Source: an uncultured Flavobacteriales bacterium
Lineage (GTDB): Bacteria > Bacteroidota > Bacteroidia > Flavobacteriales_D > Parvicellaceae
DNA length: 37,239 bases
Assembly (NCBI GenBank): GCA_905480225.1
Contig: CAJQPO010000041.1
Coordinates: 1 to 37,239, forward strand
Direction: 5' to 3'
The notes under the pieces were generated by a model. That model made no database searches, had not been told where the DNA came from, and worked only from the letters and a program-made list of their open reading frames with translations. Within the stretch, counting starts at the first letter, position 1. The number at the start of each line of letters is the position of its first letter. The translations under genes were made by a program, and so were the position numbers. This document shows, in pieces, positions 24,982 to 34,294 of this stretch.

Positions 24982-26334
24982 ATGAGTAAAAGAAATATTT
25001 GTAATATGCGGAAGGCTAATCGGTTTTCCGCATTATTTTTGGGGGTTATTCTAGCTTGTGTTAGTTGTAAGAAAGAAGAGGGAGATTTGGGTTTACTTGT
25101 TCAGCCGCAAGAGGACCGATTGAATATTGTGGTTTCAGATACATCGACGATTCGCGCTTTTACTATTCTAGAGGATTCCTTGCGATCGGATGAATATCTT
25201 GTTGATTTGTTAGGAAGTTATGTTGACCCTACCTTTGGTCTTACATCTGCCAGTATTTATACCCAGATAAGGATGGAATCAGAAGTTGTGGATTTTACAT
25301 CGGTATCTGGATCAGTAGCTGAAACGGTAGTAGACTCTATTTATCTATATCTGGATCTTAATGGCAATTACGGCACCTTAGACCCGCAAACATTTGAAGT
25401 TTATAGGATTACCGAAGACTTATACCTTGACAGCAGTTATTATTCTAATTCTGTACTCACTAATGATGGAATTGATTTGGTAGAAGTTGGTGCGGGAACA
25501 ATTGTCCCGGATCCCTTTAATTTCAGTACCGTTGATGGCAATTTAATTAATCCTGTTCTTAAAATTAAGTTGGCAAACACTTTAGGTGACGCTTTGGTAG
25601 CCGAGTCGGGTGGGGGGAATTTGGCTGACAATGCGGCATTTACAGATTGGTTCAAAGGTTTATATATCAGAGTAAGCAATACTTCTCAGTCGAGTGGTGA
25701 AGGTTCCATCCTTTATTTAGATCTCTTGAATAGTTATTCTAGAATGTCTATGTATTACCGTTATACTTTTCCTGGAGAAGAGGATACCTTGAAATTCAAC
25801 TTTAATATAAATACAAGCTGTGCAAGATTTAATAGTGCAGATCATGACTACACAGGGACTGTAATAGAGTCTCAGCTTTTAGATACTACTCAAGGAGATG
25901 AAACCATCTATTTGCAATGTATGTCAGGAGTTAAGTCTAAAATAACGTTGCCATTTCTTCGTGAACTTCCAGACAGTATAGTGGTTAATAAAGCTGAACT
26001 TGTTTTACCCTATGATTATTTTGAAACGGATCCTTACTTTCCGCACGTGCAATTGTACCTTTTAGGAATCGATGATGAAGGAGCCTCTTATTTTCTTGAA
26101 GACTTTTTTGAAGGAGAAACACTTTATGGCGGTGTCAGGGATAATAGCAACAAAGAGTTTAGGTTTAATTTAGTAAAGCATGTTAATAACGTTTTAACCG
26201 GAGTGAAATCCAACAATGGATTATTTCTAATTTCGACTTCGGCTATGGTGTCTGCTAATAGAACGATTATTAACGGAATCAATAGCACGAATAAAAACAA
26301 GATGAAAATCATCTTTACGTATACTAAATTATAG
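24982..26334 (+). CDS. DUF4270 domain lipoprotein
   Basis: A 450-residue exported lipoprotein of unknown function. The ATG at 24982 follows AAAGGAAAA and lies 7 nt after the previous stop; another ATG at 25006 is possible. The signal ends CVSC (C29 from 24982). The mature start EEGDLGLLVQPQEDRLNI and LLGSYVDPTFGLTSASIYTQ are characteristic of DUF4270; the rest is beta-rich. It is positioned between the GT5-like gene and glmS, the common Bacteroidota order as I recall, but no mechanism links the three. Confidence 0.92.
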   Translation: MSKRNICNMRKANRFSALFLGVILACVSCKKEEGDLGLLVQPQEDRLNIVVSDTSTIRAFTILEDSLRSDEYLVDLLGSYVDPTFGLTSASIYTQIRMESEVVDFTSVSGSVAETVVDSIYLYLDLNGNYGTLDPQTFEVYRITEDLYLDSSYYSNSVLTNDGIDLVEVGAGTIVPDPFNFSTVDGNLINPVLKIKLANTLGDALVAESGGGNLADNAAFTDWFKGLYIRVSNTSQSSGEGSILYLDLLNSYSRMSMYYRYTFPGEEDTLKFNFNINTSCARFNSADHDYTGTVIESQLLDTTQGDETIYLQCMSGVKSKITLPFLRELPDSIVVNKAELVLPYDYFETDPYFPHVQLYLLGIDDEGASYFLEDFFEGETLYGGVRDNSNKEFRFNLVKHVNNVLTGVKSNNGLFLISTSAMVSANRTIINGINSTNKNKMKIIFTYTKL

Positions 26335-26351
26335 GTGCTAATCGAAAATAG

Positions 26352-28193
26352 ATGTGTGGAATCGTTGGATATATTGGTACTAAGGATGCTTATCCTATTC
26401 TCATAAAGGGTCTCAAAAGACTTGAATATAGGGGCTACGACAGTGCAGGAGTTGCATTACTTCACGATGGTGATTTAAATGTTCATAAATGTAAAGGCAA
26501 AGTTGCAGACCTTGAAGCTTTTTCCGAAAATAAAAATTTATCTGGGAGTGTCGGTATTGGGCACACAAGGTGGGCCACACACGGACCGCCAAACGATGTT
26601 AATGCGCATCCACATGTGTCCGGTGATGGGAAGCTATCTTTGATTCATAATGGCATCATTGAGAATTATGATGTAATCAAAGAAAATTTATTATCACGTG
26701 GCCATAAATTTGAGAGTGATACAGACACAGAGGTTTTGGTGCATTTTATTGAAGAAATTCATTCACAAGAAAAGGGAGACCTTTTTGATGCTGTTCGTAT
26801 TGCTTTGAACGAAGTTCATGGAGCTTATGCGATAGTCATGGTTGACATGAGTAATCCTAGAGAAGTAATTGTAGCCAAAAACTCAAGCCCTTTAGTAATA
26901 GGTTTAGGAGAAAACGAATATTTCATAGCATCGGACGCTACGCCTATCGTAGAATATACTAAGAACGTAATCTATCTAGAAGATGGAGAAATTGCTAGGC
27001 TAAACCTGGATACAGGAATTAAGTTGAAGACTGTTCGTAATGAGGACAAAAAACCCTATGTACAGGAACTCGAAATGCAACTTGAAGCATTAGAAAAAGG
27101 AGGGTATGATCATTTCATGCTTAAGGAAATTTACGAACAACCCAGGTCTATCCAAGATTGTATGAGGGGAAGAATTTCGTCTGCAAAAGGAGAAATTATG
27201 CTCGGTGGTATCAAGGATCATATTGAAGAAATGGCCAATGCCGATCGTATAATTATTGTTGCTTGTGGTACATCTTGGCATGCAGGTTTGGTGGGGGAAT
27301 ATTTATTTGAGGATTTAGCCAGAATACCTGTCGAAGTTGAATATGCCTCTGAGTTTAGATACAGAAATCCGGTCATTACGGAAAACGACGTTGTTATTGC
27401 TGTTTCCCAATCAGGTGAAACCGCGGATACGCTCGCTGCAATTAAAATGGCAAAAGGGGCAGGTGCAACCATTATTGGTATTTGCAATGTCGTTGGTTCT
27501 TCTATATCTAGAGAGACGCACGCCGGTTCATATACCCACGCGGGTCCAGAAATTGGTGTTGCATCCACAAAGGCATTCACAGCTCAAGTAACTGTTCTCA
27601 CTCAGATGGCGTTGCTTTTAGGAAAACATAAGAAAACAATTAATTCTGCTCGATACAGTAGGTTATTAGTAGAAATTGAAGCGATTCCAGAGAAAGTTGA
27701 AATAGCTTTGAAATCTGATGCTCTGATTGAGCAGATTGCAGAAATTTATAAAGATGCGACCAACGCACTGTATCTAGGTAGAGGTTATAATTTCCCAGTT
27801 GCTTTAGAAGGCGCTCTGAAACTCAAAGAGATATCCTACATACATGCCGAAGGCTACCCTGCAGCTGAGATGAAACATGGACCAATTGCTTTAATTGACG
27901 AGGAAATGCCGGTTTTTGTTATTGCTACTAATGATGCATCCTATGAAAAAGTAGTAAGTAACATTCAAGAGGTCAAAGCGAGAAAAGGTAAGGTGGTTGC
28001 AATTGTTACAAAAGGAGATCGTACGGTTAAAAATTTGGCAGATCATGTTATTGAAATTCCGCATACTGATGATGCCCTGGTACCTCTTTTAGCGACCATT
28101 CCACTTCAGTTATTGTCCTATCATATTGCAGTAATGAGAGGCTGTAACGTAGATCAGCCTAGAAATCTAGCTAAATCCGTCACGGTAGAATAA
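26352..28193 (+). CDS. glmS: Glutamine-fructose-6-phosphate aminotransferase (isomerizing)
   Basis: Makes glucosamine-6-phosphate from fructose-6-phosphate and glutamine, the entry to peptidoglycan and amino-sugar synthesis. The 613-residue enzyme has the N-terminal glutaminase domain with the nucleophile Cys2 exposed after Met removal (MCGIVGYIG), GHTRWATHGPP and HNGIIENY, then two SIS domains (ACGTSWHAG, SQSGETADT; LGRGYNFPVALEGALKLKEI, EMKHGPIALI) and the conserved C-terminus QPRNLAKSVTVE. It is the last gene of its unit, 17 nt after DUF4270. No glmS ribozyme-like structure is expected or seen in the short leader. Confidence 0.98.
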   Translation: MCGIVGYIGTKDAYPILIKGLKRLEYRGYDSAGVALLHDGDLNVHKCKGKVADLEAFSENKNLSGSVGIGHTRWATHGPPNDVNAHPHVSGDGKLSLIHNGIIENYDVIKENLLSRGHKFESDTDTEVLVHFIEEIHSQEKGDLFDAVRIALNEVHGAYAIVMVDMSNPREVIVAKNSSPLVIGLGENEYFIASDATPIVEYTKNVIYLEDGEIARLNLDTGIKLKTVRNEDKKPYVQELEMQLEALEKGGYDHFMLKEIYEQPRSIQDCMRGRISSAKGEIMLGGIKDHIEEMANADRIIIVACGTSWHAGLVGEYLFEDLARIPVEVEYASEFRYRNPVITENDVVIAVSQSGETADTLAAIKMAKGAGATIIGICNVVGSSISRETHAGSYTHAGPEIGVASTKAFTAQVTVLTQMALLLGKHKKTINSARYSRLLVEIEAIPEKVEIALKSDALIEQIAEIYKDATNALYLGRGYNFPVALEGALKLKEISYIHAEGYPAAEMKHGPIALIDEEMPVFVIATNDASYEKVVSNIQEVKARKGKVVAIVTKGDRTVKNLADHVIEIPHTDDALVPLLATIPLQLLSYHIAVMRGCNVDQPRNLAKSVTVE

Positions 28194-28218
28194 TCACAAA
28201 GGGTAGTTTGAGTGTTCC

Positions 28219-28246
28219 AGATAAGCCCATAACTTATCTCGTTTTT
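28219..28246 (+). terminator. Weak intrinsic terminator after glmS
   Basis: AGATAAG (28219-28225) pairs with CTTATCT (28233-28239), 7-nt loop, then CGTTTTT. AT-rich stem, so modest strength. Confidence 0.55.
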
Positions 28247-28281
28247 AAGGAGAAAAAATGATAGTTATGTGAAGAATGTTC

Positions 28282-28725
28282 TTACCACATAATCACTTGA
28301 TCATTATCCGTGTAAATATCAATGTCTTTTGTGAATAGAATGCAGCATAGATCTATGATAGGTAATATCATTAACCCGCCTAACGTAAGTGAGTAGAATA
28401 AGGGTACCACTTCAGAAGTACCTAAATACATTCTGTGCACACCAAAAGGACCTAGGGCAACAGCAAATAAAGCTGCAACACCCTTTCGTTTTTTGAATCG
28501 TACTTTTTGTCGTCGGGATTTCTTTACTGATTTTAAGGAATCACATGACTGTGTTGCATATTCATTAGATATTGTGTCTCTATGCAAAAACGTTACTTCA
28601 ACTTTGTTTTGAGCGTCAGCAGAATACCATCCAATTAACAAACAAAAACCTAAAATATATTTTAAAGGAGCGTTGAATTTCCTAGTAAGGCCTTGTAAAT
28701 AAATGCATTCAAAGTGATTTTTCAC
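28282..28725 (-). CDS. TM2 domain-containing membrane protein
   Basis: A 147-residue protein. Residues ~20-38 are hydrophobic (signal or anchor, ending ADAQ), then a short polar/basic region, then a TM2 domain from about 82 to 134: two helices, [19 protein letters not shown] and [20 protein letters not shown], with the typical G-x-H-R-x-Y-L-G turn. Function of bacterial TM2 proteins is unknown. The GTG start at 28725 overlaps the sodB stop as GTGA, so it is translationally coupled to superoxide dismutase; the pairing may be incidental. Confidence 0.85.
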   Translation of the reverse strand: MKNHFECIYLQGLTRKFNAPLKYILGFCLLIGWYSADAQNKVEVTFLHRDTISNEYATQSCDSLKSVKKSRRQKVRFKKRKGVAALFAVALGPFGVHRMYLGTSEVVPLFYSLTLGGLMILPIIDLCCILFTKDIDIYTDNDQVIMW

Positions 28726-29330
28726 TTATGCTTACTGTATGAAGCACTGATTTTATCCCAATTAATAACGTTGAAAAAAGCCTGAATGTAATCGGGCCTT
28801 CTGTTCTGGTAATTCAAGTAATAAGCATGCTCCCAGACGTCAAGGCCAATAATTGGATAGCCGCCACAACCAACGCCGGGCATTAGTGGATTGTCTTGAT
28901 TCGGTGTTGAGCAAATTTTCACTTCTCCACCCTTGTGTACACATAACCATGCCCAGCCAGACCCAAATCGAGTTGCTGCAGCTTTGGCAAATGCATCTTT
29001 AAAACCATCAAAAGAACCATATGCATTGTTAATGGCATCTGCTAGCTCACCTGTTGGATTACCACCGCCGTTAGGAGACATGTTTTCCCAGAATAAGCAG
29101 TGATTAAAAAAACCCCCTCCATTATTTCGGACAGCATTATTGTCCATGTCTAGGTTTGTTAAAATGTCTTCAATGTCTTTGCCTTCAAGTGGACTACCCG
29201 CGATAGCGCCATTTAAATTGTTGGTATATCCATTGTGGTGTTTGCCGTGATGAATCTCCATTGTTCTAGAATCAATGTGTGGTTCTAAATCATCATGATT
29301 GTACGGTAGTTGAGGTAATTCGAATGCCAT
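28722..29330 (-). CDS. sodB: Superoxide dismutase, Fe/Mn family
   Basis: Converts superoxide to oxygen and hydrogen peroxide in the cytosol. The 202-residue protein starts at the ATG at 29330 ([19 protein letters not shown]); an upstream in-frame ATG would add 16 atypical residues. Metal ligands are H27, H77 (FFNHCLFW), D164 and H168 ([18 protein letters not shown]). GGGFFNH and the [10 protein letters not shown] region do not settle iron versus manganese, so I leave it as Fe/Mn; the symbol follows usual practice. Coupled to the TM2 gene downstream. Confidence 0.96.
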   Translation of the reverse strand: MAFELPQLPYNHDDLEPHIDSRTMEIHHGKHHNGYTNNLNGAIAGSPLEGKDIEDILTNLDMDNNAVRNNGGGFFNHCLFWENMSPNGGGNPTGELADAINNAYGSFDGFKDAFAKAAATRFGSGWAWLCVHKGGEVKICSTPNQDNPLMPGVGCGGYPIIGLDVWEHAYYLNYQNRRPDYIQAFFNVINWDKISASYSKHK

Positions 29331-29422
29331 AATAGTTGTTCTTTTTTTTGAAATTCTAAGGTAGGAAATGCACAGCAATTATAACGAATAATTAAGCCTG
29401 TTTTCATTCTGTAAGATAAAAA

Positions 29423-29454
29423 TTGTTGTATTTGCTAAAAAAGTACTAATTTCG
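29423..29454 (+). promoter_or_regulatory. Candidate promoter of the repetitive acidic lipoprotein
   Basis: TTGTTG at 29423-29428, 18-bp spacer, TAATTTCG at 29447-29454 (one mismatch to TAnnTTTG); ATG 37 bp downstream. Confidence 0.4.
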
Positions 29455-29491
29455 CAACCTTATTTACGTAAATTAATAAAAACTAGTTAAA

Positions 29492-29770
29492 ATGAAAAAA
29501 GTAGTAACACTTGTAATGATTGCTGCAGCTACAACATTCGCTATGACATCTTGTGGTGGTGGTGAAGAAGCTGCTGGAGGTCTTGAAGACATGTTGAATA
29601 ATGCAGTTGAAGAAATGGAAGCTGCAGTTGAAGAAGCATCAGAAGAAATGGAAGTTGCAGTTGAAGAAGCTGTTGAAGAAATGGAAGCTGCAACTGATTC
29701 TGTAGCAGTTGAAGCTGTTGAAGCAGTTGAAGAAGCTGTTGAAGCAGTTGAAGAAGGTGCAGCGCACTAA
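29492..29770 (+). CDS. Small acidic repetitive lipoprotein
   Basis: A 92-residue predicted lipoprotein, not in a family I know. The signal MKKVVTLVMIAAATTFAMTSC gives C21, followed by GGGEEAAGG. The remaining ~65 residues are almost only E, A, V and M in the repeating patterns VEEA and VEEMEAA, a highly acidic helix. The DNA repeats too (GTTGAAGAAGC-like units), so the gene could expand and contract. It has a candidate promoter and a strong terminator, and so looks like a short, highly expressed monocistron. Another acidic lipoprotein with a similar N-terminus lies at 33730-34218. Confidence 0.8.
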   Translation: MKKVVTLVMIAAATTFAMTSCGGGEEAAGGLEDMLNNAVEEMEAAVEEASEEMEVAVEEAVEEMEAATDSVAVEAVEAVEEAVEAVEEGAAH

Positions 29771-29793
29771 GATTCTAGCTCAACAAAAATATT

Positions 29794-29825
29794 AAAGGGG
29801 CCTTTTTAGGCCCCTTTTTATTTTT
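29794..29825 (+). terminator. Strong intrinsic terminator of the acidic lipoprotein gene
   Basis: Stem AAAGGGGCC (29794-29802) with GGCCCCTTT (29809-29817), 6-nt loop, and a T-rich tail to 29825. Confidence 0.92.
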
Positions 29826-29861
29826 GTAGTAATTTTATTTACACTCATCAATCTATTAAAT

Positions 29862-30053
29862 ATGTTACCGATGGTTAAATCGAAAGCCGCAATTATATTT
29901 GCAATATCAGGAGTGCTACTTTCTGCTTGTGCAGAAGATGTTCCTCAGGAAATAAATGAGCAGTTTAACACGGATTCTGCGACAGATTCAAATGAAATAG
30001 AGCTAGTCGATTCTTTATTCGATAATATTGAGTTTGATTTCGAAGAAGACTAA
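29862..30053 (+). CDS. Tiny acidic lipoprotein, hypothetical
   Basis: A 63-residue predicted lipoprotein with signal MVKSKAAIIFAISGVLLSAC (C23 from the first ATG; a second ATG is at codon 4) and an acidic mature part of about 40 residues with many D, E and S and a terminal DFEED. I do not recognise it. A clean signal peptide and lipobox argue that it is real despite its size. It converges on the S41 protease gene with a 24-bp gap and follows another acidic lipoprotein. Confidence 0.6.
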   Translation: MLPMVKSKAAIIFAISGVLLSACAEDVPQEINEQFNTDSATDSNEIELVDSLFDNIEFDFEED

Positions 30054-30077
30054 ACCAAGACCAAGTATTCTGAAAGC

Positions 30078-31688
30078 TTATTTCGTAATTTCTTTAATGG
30101 CCCGTATTATTTCAGAATCTTTCTGAACGAGAATGGCGTATCTTCCATCTTCCCCCCAAACGTTTGAAGCAATTTGAATCTTAAGCCTGGTTTTTATTCT
30201 TTCTTTTGAGGCTTTGATTCCGGGCATAGAGGGCTTAATGTTATGTGCATTTTGGGCAAATTCAATAAACTGGTTAAAAATCTTATCAGATAAGTCAAAG
30301 GTCATTGCAAAATCTTGCGCATTGCGATTTTGATTCAGTGCTTTTCGATTCTGGTCAACATAATTGAATGCAAATTCACTAAATACAGGAGAATACGTCA
30401 ACGCTGCTAGAAATGCAGAATTACCCGTTGTATCCAGCGGGATAAAAACATCTGGAAATATTCCACCACCACCGTACACAATTCTACCTCCTACAGTTTC
30501 AAACTGCTCCAGTTCAGATAATTTTGCACTATCAATCGAGTAAAATTCACCATTTTCATATCTGTTATAGTAGTCCGCGCTGTAATCGATTCCTTCTCCA
30601 TAAGGCTTTTGAATACAACGACCAGATGGGGTATAGTATCGGGCAACTGTTAGTCTAATAGCTGAGCCGTCTGATAAAACAATAGGTTCTTGAACAAGGC
30701 CTTTCCCGTAGGATCTTCGCCCCATAATTGTTCCTCGGTCATTGTCTTGAATAGCTCCAGAGACAATTTCACTTGCAGAAGCTGAATTTTCATTAATTAG
30801 CACCACTAATTCTGTATCTAATAGACGACCGTTTTTAGTAGAGATATTATCAAATCTCCCATTATGTCTGCCGTCTGTGTATACAATCATTTTTCCTTTT
30901 TTAAGAAACTGATCGGTAAGTTGAACAGCAGGTTGTAAATAGCCACCACCATTATCACGCAGGTCTAATATTAACTTTTTCATGCCATTATTGATTAGTT
31001 TTTTGATGGCCATATCAAACTCAAGTGGCGTCGTTTCTGCAAACCTGGCAAGTTTAATAAATCCTACACCGGGAGTAATTATTCTTGCGCTTTCAATGCT
31101 TTTTATCGGAACCAATCCACGTAGAATACTAAAGTCAACGAATTTATTTTTTGAAAATCGATACACTTTAACAGACACAGGAGTATTAATTCGACCTTTC
31201 AATTGACTAAAAACACCATCATTAGTTAATCCAACATCTGTTATTTTATTGCCGTCTACTTCAATGATGCGATCTCCAGGTAATATTCCCTCTCTTTCGG
31301 ATGGTCCTCCATCAATTACATTTGTAACAATCAATGTATCTCTTAAAATCATAAAACGGATACCAATGCCACCGAACCCACCTTTAAGTGGTTCATCCAT
31401 ATTGCTTAAATCTTTTGCAGGAATATAAGACGAGTGCGGGTCTAGGTTTTGAAGGATGCCACCTATAGAATTTTCGACTAAATCATTCGATGATATACTG
31501 TCTACATATTTGACTTCAATCTCATTAAGAACGCGGTTAAGTTTAATTAAATCCTGCTTTTCATTAGAGAAATTAGTGACGGAAGTTACCTCTTGCAGCG
31601 TGCCTAAAAAATAGCCGCCAGCCATTACGGCTGCCAGTAATAGCGGCAAGAGAATAGTGGCACTACTGTATTTTGGTTGTTCAATCAT
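30078..31688 (-). CDS. S41 family C-terminal processing protease (CtpA/Tsp type)
   Basis: A 536-residue membrane-anchored periplasmic protease. An N-terminal membrane helix lies at 11-30; a PDZ domain at about 100-180 (GGIGIRFMILRDTLIVTNVI, GILPGDRIIEVDG); and the peptidase S41 core at about 200-390. The catalytic serine is S304 in NENSASASEIVSGAIQD and the lysine is K329 in RRSYGKGLVQ, the usual 25-residue spacing. RDNGGG (244-249) forms the oxyanion side. The ~130-residue C-terminal extension after the core is common in Bacteroidota. It begins 6 bp after the dCMP deaminase stop, so they are likely co-transcribed. Confidence 0.95.
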   Translation of the reverse strand: MIEQPKYSSATILLPLLLAAVMAGGYFLGTLQEVTSVTNFSNEKQDLIKLNRVLNEIEVKYVDSISSNDLVENSIGGILQNLDPHSSYIPAKDLSNMDEPLKGGFGGIGIRFMILRDTLIVTNVIDGGPSEREGILPGDRIIEVDGNKITDVGLTNDGVFSQLKGRINTPVSVKVYRFSKNKFVDFSILRGLVPIKSIESARIITPGVGFIKLARFAETTPLEFDMAIKKLINNGMKKLILDLRDNGGGYLQPAVQLTDQFLKKGKMIVYTDGRHNGRFDNISTKNGRLLDTELVVLINENSASASEIVSGAIQDNDRGTIMGRRSYGKGLVQEPIVLSDGSAIRLTVARYYTPSGRCIQKPYGEGIDYSADYYNRYENGEFYSIDSAKLSELEQFETVGGRIVYGGGGIFPDVFIPLDTTGNSAFLAALTYSPVFSEFAFNYVDQNRKALNQNRNAQDFAMTFDLSDKIFNQFIEFAQNAHNIKPSMPGIKASKERIKTRLKIQIASNVWGEDGRYAILVQKDSEIIRAIKEITK

Positions 31689-31694
31689 TCGTGC

Positions 31695-32138
31695 TTAAGG
31701 ATTTTCTATTTGTTTTAGTTCTATTCCAGCCTTTTTTAAAAAATCTAGCCCCGATAGATCTTTGTATTGATTGGAATAGACCAACCGAACAATACCAGCT
31801 TGATGGATTAATTTACTGCATTCTTTACAAGGTGATAAAGACAGGTATAAGGTTGCCCCACCGCAGCTATGTGTTGATCTTGCCGTCTTAAGAATGGCAT
31901 TAGCCTCGGCATGAAGCACGTACCATTTGGTATAGCCTGCTTCGTCTTCGCAAGAATTTTCAAATCCAGTTGGTGTGCCATTATAACCATCAGAAATAAT
32001 CATACTGTCTTTTACGATAATGGCTCCAACCTGTTTGCGGTGGCAGTGCGATAGCTTTCCCCATTCCTTGGCCATTTTGAGGTAGGCACGGTCGTAACGT
32101 TCTTGTTTTTTTGATCCGATTTCTTCTGCGGTTTTCAT
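31695..32138 (-). CDS. dCMP deaminase (deoxycytidylate deaminase, ComE-like)
   Basis: Deaminates dCMP to dUMP, feeding thymidylate synthesis. The 147-residue zinc enzyme has the HAE motif (H77-A-E79, catalytic glutamate E79) and the PCxxC motif with C104 and C107. GYNGTPTGFENSCED at 51-65 is the nucleotide-binding loop typical of dCMP rather than cytidine deaminases, and S30-H-C-H precedes a second zinc-site region. It is the first gene before the S41 protease. Confidence 0.95.
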   Translation of the reverse strand: MKTAEEIGSKKQERYDRAYLKMAKEWGKLSHCHRKQVGAIIVKDSMIISDGYNGTPTGFENSCEDEAGYTKWYVLHAEANAILKTARSTHSCGGATLYLSLSPCKECSKLIHQAGIVRLVYSNQYKDLSGLDFLKKAGIELKQIENP

Positions 32139-32322
32139 AATGGGATAAAGATAGACAAAAGCGCTCCGAATAGGGTACGTATGGCGCTGGAAAATGAGAC
32201 CTAAATCATTTTAATTTTCCGTTTATCTATCAGGGAACTATGTGCTCTAAATGATTAAATTATGGCTCGTTCATTAAATTGTATTGAATTCCAATTATTT
32301 TAGTGAATTAAAATGGTTAGGC

Positions 32323-33666
32323 ATGAGAATAAATAACTGGTCTGGTTTATATGGTTTTGGTTATGTCCTGGTTTCATTTGGTATTTATGGATTTTATAAA
32401 AGGTTTGAGATTAAAGGGAAAGAAAATATTCCAACCGGAAAGCCTATTCTTTTTGCAGCGAATCACCAGAATGCATTTTTGGATGGTGCCATAATTGGCT
32501 ATGCAATTTCAAAACCAATCTACTTCCTAGGTAGGGCAGATATTTTTAAAAAGAAATTGGCGAAGTGGGCATTAGGGGGGTTTAATTGTTTACCTATTTT
32601 TCGAGAACGTGACGGTGCAGACTATTTGTTGAAAAACGAAGAAGTTTTTGAAAAATTTTATGATGTTCTTGCAAAAAACCATCCCATTGTGATTTTTCCA
32701 GAGGGAAGTCATGCGCCATATAAGTATATCCGTGGGCCATTAAAAAAAGGTGTTTTCAGGATTGGTGTTGGTGCAGAGAAAAAGTATGATAACAGTTTGG
32801 ATGTACATATTGTGCCTGTTGGTCTTGAATACGAGAGGCATTCCAAAATGGGCGGTGATTTGTTGCTTACTTTTGGTGAGTCGATACGCGTTCAGGAACA
32901 CATGTATGGTGACGACGATGAACAGGAAAAAGCGTATGCTGCTTTAGTGCCATTATTAGAAAATCGAATAAGCAGTCTAATTATTGATGTAAAGGAACAA
33001 GATTATTATGAACTCATTATGAGTTTAGAACGAATGTTTCACAGCGAAATCATTGTAAAAAAGAACAAATGGGATGGTCATTTAACAAATAAGTTATCGG
33101 CTCAGAAGGCCTTCATTCGGAAGGTCGAAAAATATATTATTTCTGATGTTGAATCAGCAAAACAACTACAAGCAATTGAGCGGAATTTTTCGTCACGCAT
33201 ATCTGAATACGGCTTGAGAAGTTGGTTATTTCAAAAAGAAAGTCATCCCGTAGCAATGGATGTTACTGTGTTAATTCTATTATTCCCATTCCATTTCTAC
33301 GGTTTAATAACCAATTATTTGCCCTACAAGATCGCAAATGGATGGGTAGATAAAAAAGTCAAAGATGTCAATTTTCACGCATCTATAAAAGTAATTATCG
33401 GAGCATTGAGTTTTTTATTCTATTGGATTTCTCTATTACTAGTTGTGGCCTATTTCACAGATAATTGTTTATGGGTATATTGTTGTATATCACTGCCTTT
33501 ATCTGCGATTATTAGTCAATATTATTGGTCCATCATCTGCAAACTTCGAGGTAAAATTACGTTCAACAAGATAATGTCAGAACCTTCTGGTGTTGCTAAA
33601 AATATGAGAGAACAATATGAAAGCTTGAAACAATGTTTCCAAACAATTTATGCTGCTGAAGATTAA
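32323..33666 (+). CDS. 1-acylglycerol-3-phosphate O-acyltransferase-like protein (PlsC/LPLAT superfamily)
   Basis: A glycerolipid acyltransferase-like membrane enzyme of 447 residues from the ATG at 32323 (a TTG at 32284 would add 13). Motif I is NHQNAFLDG (H-x4-D catalytic dyad), motif II surrounds FRERDG, and motif III is FPEGSHAPY. The C-terminal third has two to three membrane helices (VTVLILLFPFHFYGLI, ALSFLFYWISLLLVVAYF and a following one), a layout of the long Bacteroidota LPLAT proteins rather than classic PlsC. It likely adds acyl chains to a lipid precursor at the inner membrane; the acceptor is unknown. Monocistronic. Confidence 0.9.
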   Translation: MRINNWSGLYGFGYVLVSFGIYGFYKRFEIKGKENIPTGKPILFAANHQNAFLDGAIIGYAISKPIYFLGRADIFKKKLAKWALGGFNCLPIFRERDGADYLLKNEEVFEKFYDVLAKNHPIVIFPEGSHAPYKYIRGPLKKGVFRIGVGAEKKYDNSLDVHIVPVGLEYERHSKMGGDLLLTFGESIRVQEHMYGDDDEQEKAYAALVPLLENRISSLIIDVKEQDYYELIMSLERMFHSEIIVKKNKWDGHLTNKLSAQKAFIRKVEKYIISDVESAKQLQAIERNFSSRISEYGLRSWLFQKESHPVAMDVTVLILLFPFHFYGLITNYLPYKIANGWVDKKVKDVNFHASIKVIIGALSFLFYWISLLLVVAYFTDNCLWVYCCISLPLSAIISQYYWSIICKLRGKITFNKIMSEPSGVAKNMREQYESLKQCFQTIYAAED

Positions 33667-33676
33667 GAAATAAAAA

Positions 33677-33699
33677 AAGGGAAACATGGTGTTTCCCTT
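33677..33699. terminator. Bidirectional terminator between acyltransferase and lipoprotein
   Basis: Perfect stem AAGGGAAACA (33677-33686) with TGTTTCCCTT (33690-33699), loop TGG. On the minus strand it is followed by a run of T; on the plus strand by AAATTTAAAT. Confidence 0.8.
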
Positions 33700-33729
33700 A
33701 AATTTAAATACAATTGAGCCTAAATTTAA

Positions 33730-34218
33730 TTAAGGCTGTAAAGCTGCAGCAAGTTTCTTTTGAATATCCATCATTCGTCCTGCTTGATCCGCGTTAAGCG
33801 TAGCAGCAGCTTCAGACATCTTAGTTGACCATTTTGCCGCATTTGGCGCAAGTGCTGCCATGTCCGTCATAACAGACATGTCCGTTGGGTCAGCTTTTTG
33901 CTTTTTAATAGCCGCAATATAATCGTCTGCGAAACTTTCATAATCATCGAGTAATGAATCCCATTCACCAGAGTCTCCTTCATCAGAGTCTCCTTCATCA
34001 GTAGTTTCAGTTTCAACAACATCATCAGTAGTTTCAGTTTCTTCAACATCATCAGATGAGTAATCGATTTCGTCACTAATTTCATCCATAGCATCTTCAT
34101 ACTCAGACATTGCTTCATCCATGGCGTCTTCCCATGATGGCTTTTCTTCAGCTCCTCCACATGATACAAGTACAATGGCAATCATGGATAGAATCGCAAA
34201 TAGGTTTGTTTTTTTCAT
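33730..34218 (-). CDS. Acidic lipoprotein with helical C-terminal domain
   Basis: A 162-residue predicted lipoprotein: signal MKKTNLFAILSMIAIVLVSC (C20), then an acidic linker from about 25 to 95 (WEDAMDEAMSEYEDAMDEI, repeated VETETTD and DEGDS), then a helical domain of about 65 residues with LLDDYESFADDYIAAIKKQK and ALAPNAAKWSTKMSEAAATL. That C-terminal segment resembles the DUF6591-type domain as I recall it; this is uncertain. The linker DNA contains short direct repeats. Start region and style resemble the lipoprotein at 29492. Separated from DUF4197 upstream by 76 bp. Confidence 0.8.
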   Translation of the reverse strand: MKKTNLFAILSMIAIVLVSCGGAEEKPSWEDAMDEAMSEYEDAMDEISDEIDYSSDDVEETETTDDVVETETTDEGDSDEGDSGEWDSLLDDYESFADDYIAAIKKQKADPTDMSVMTDMAALAPNAAKWSTKMSEAAATLNADQAGRMMDIQKKLAAALQP

Positions 34219-34294
34219 TGTTTAAAATTTTAGATGTGCAATGTACGACTTTAAATTAAAATTATGAAAACAATGATTTTTTTAGCAATTGCAA

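Noticed and set aside
27218-27580. 120-codon antisense frame inside glmS
   Set aside because: Follows the codon pattern of the strongly conserved glmS on the opposite strand; no start signals or domain.
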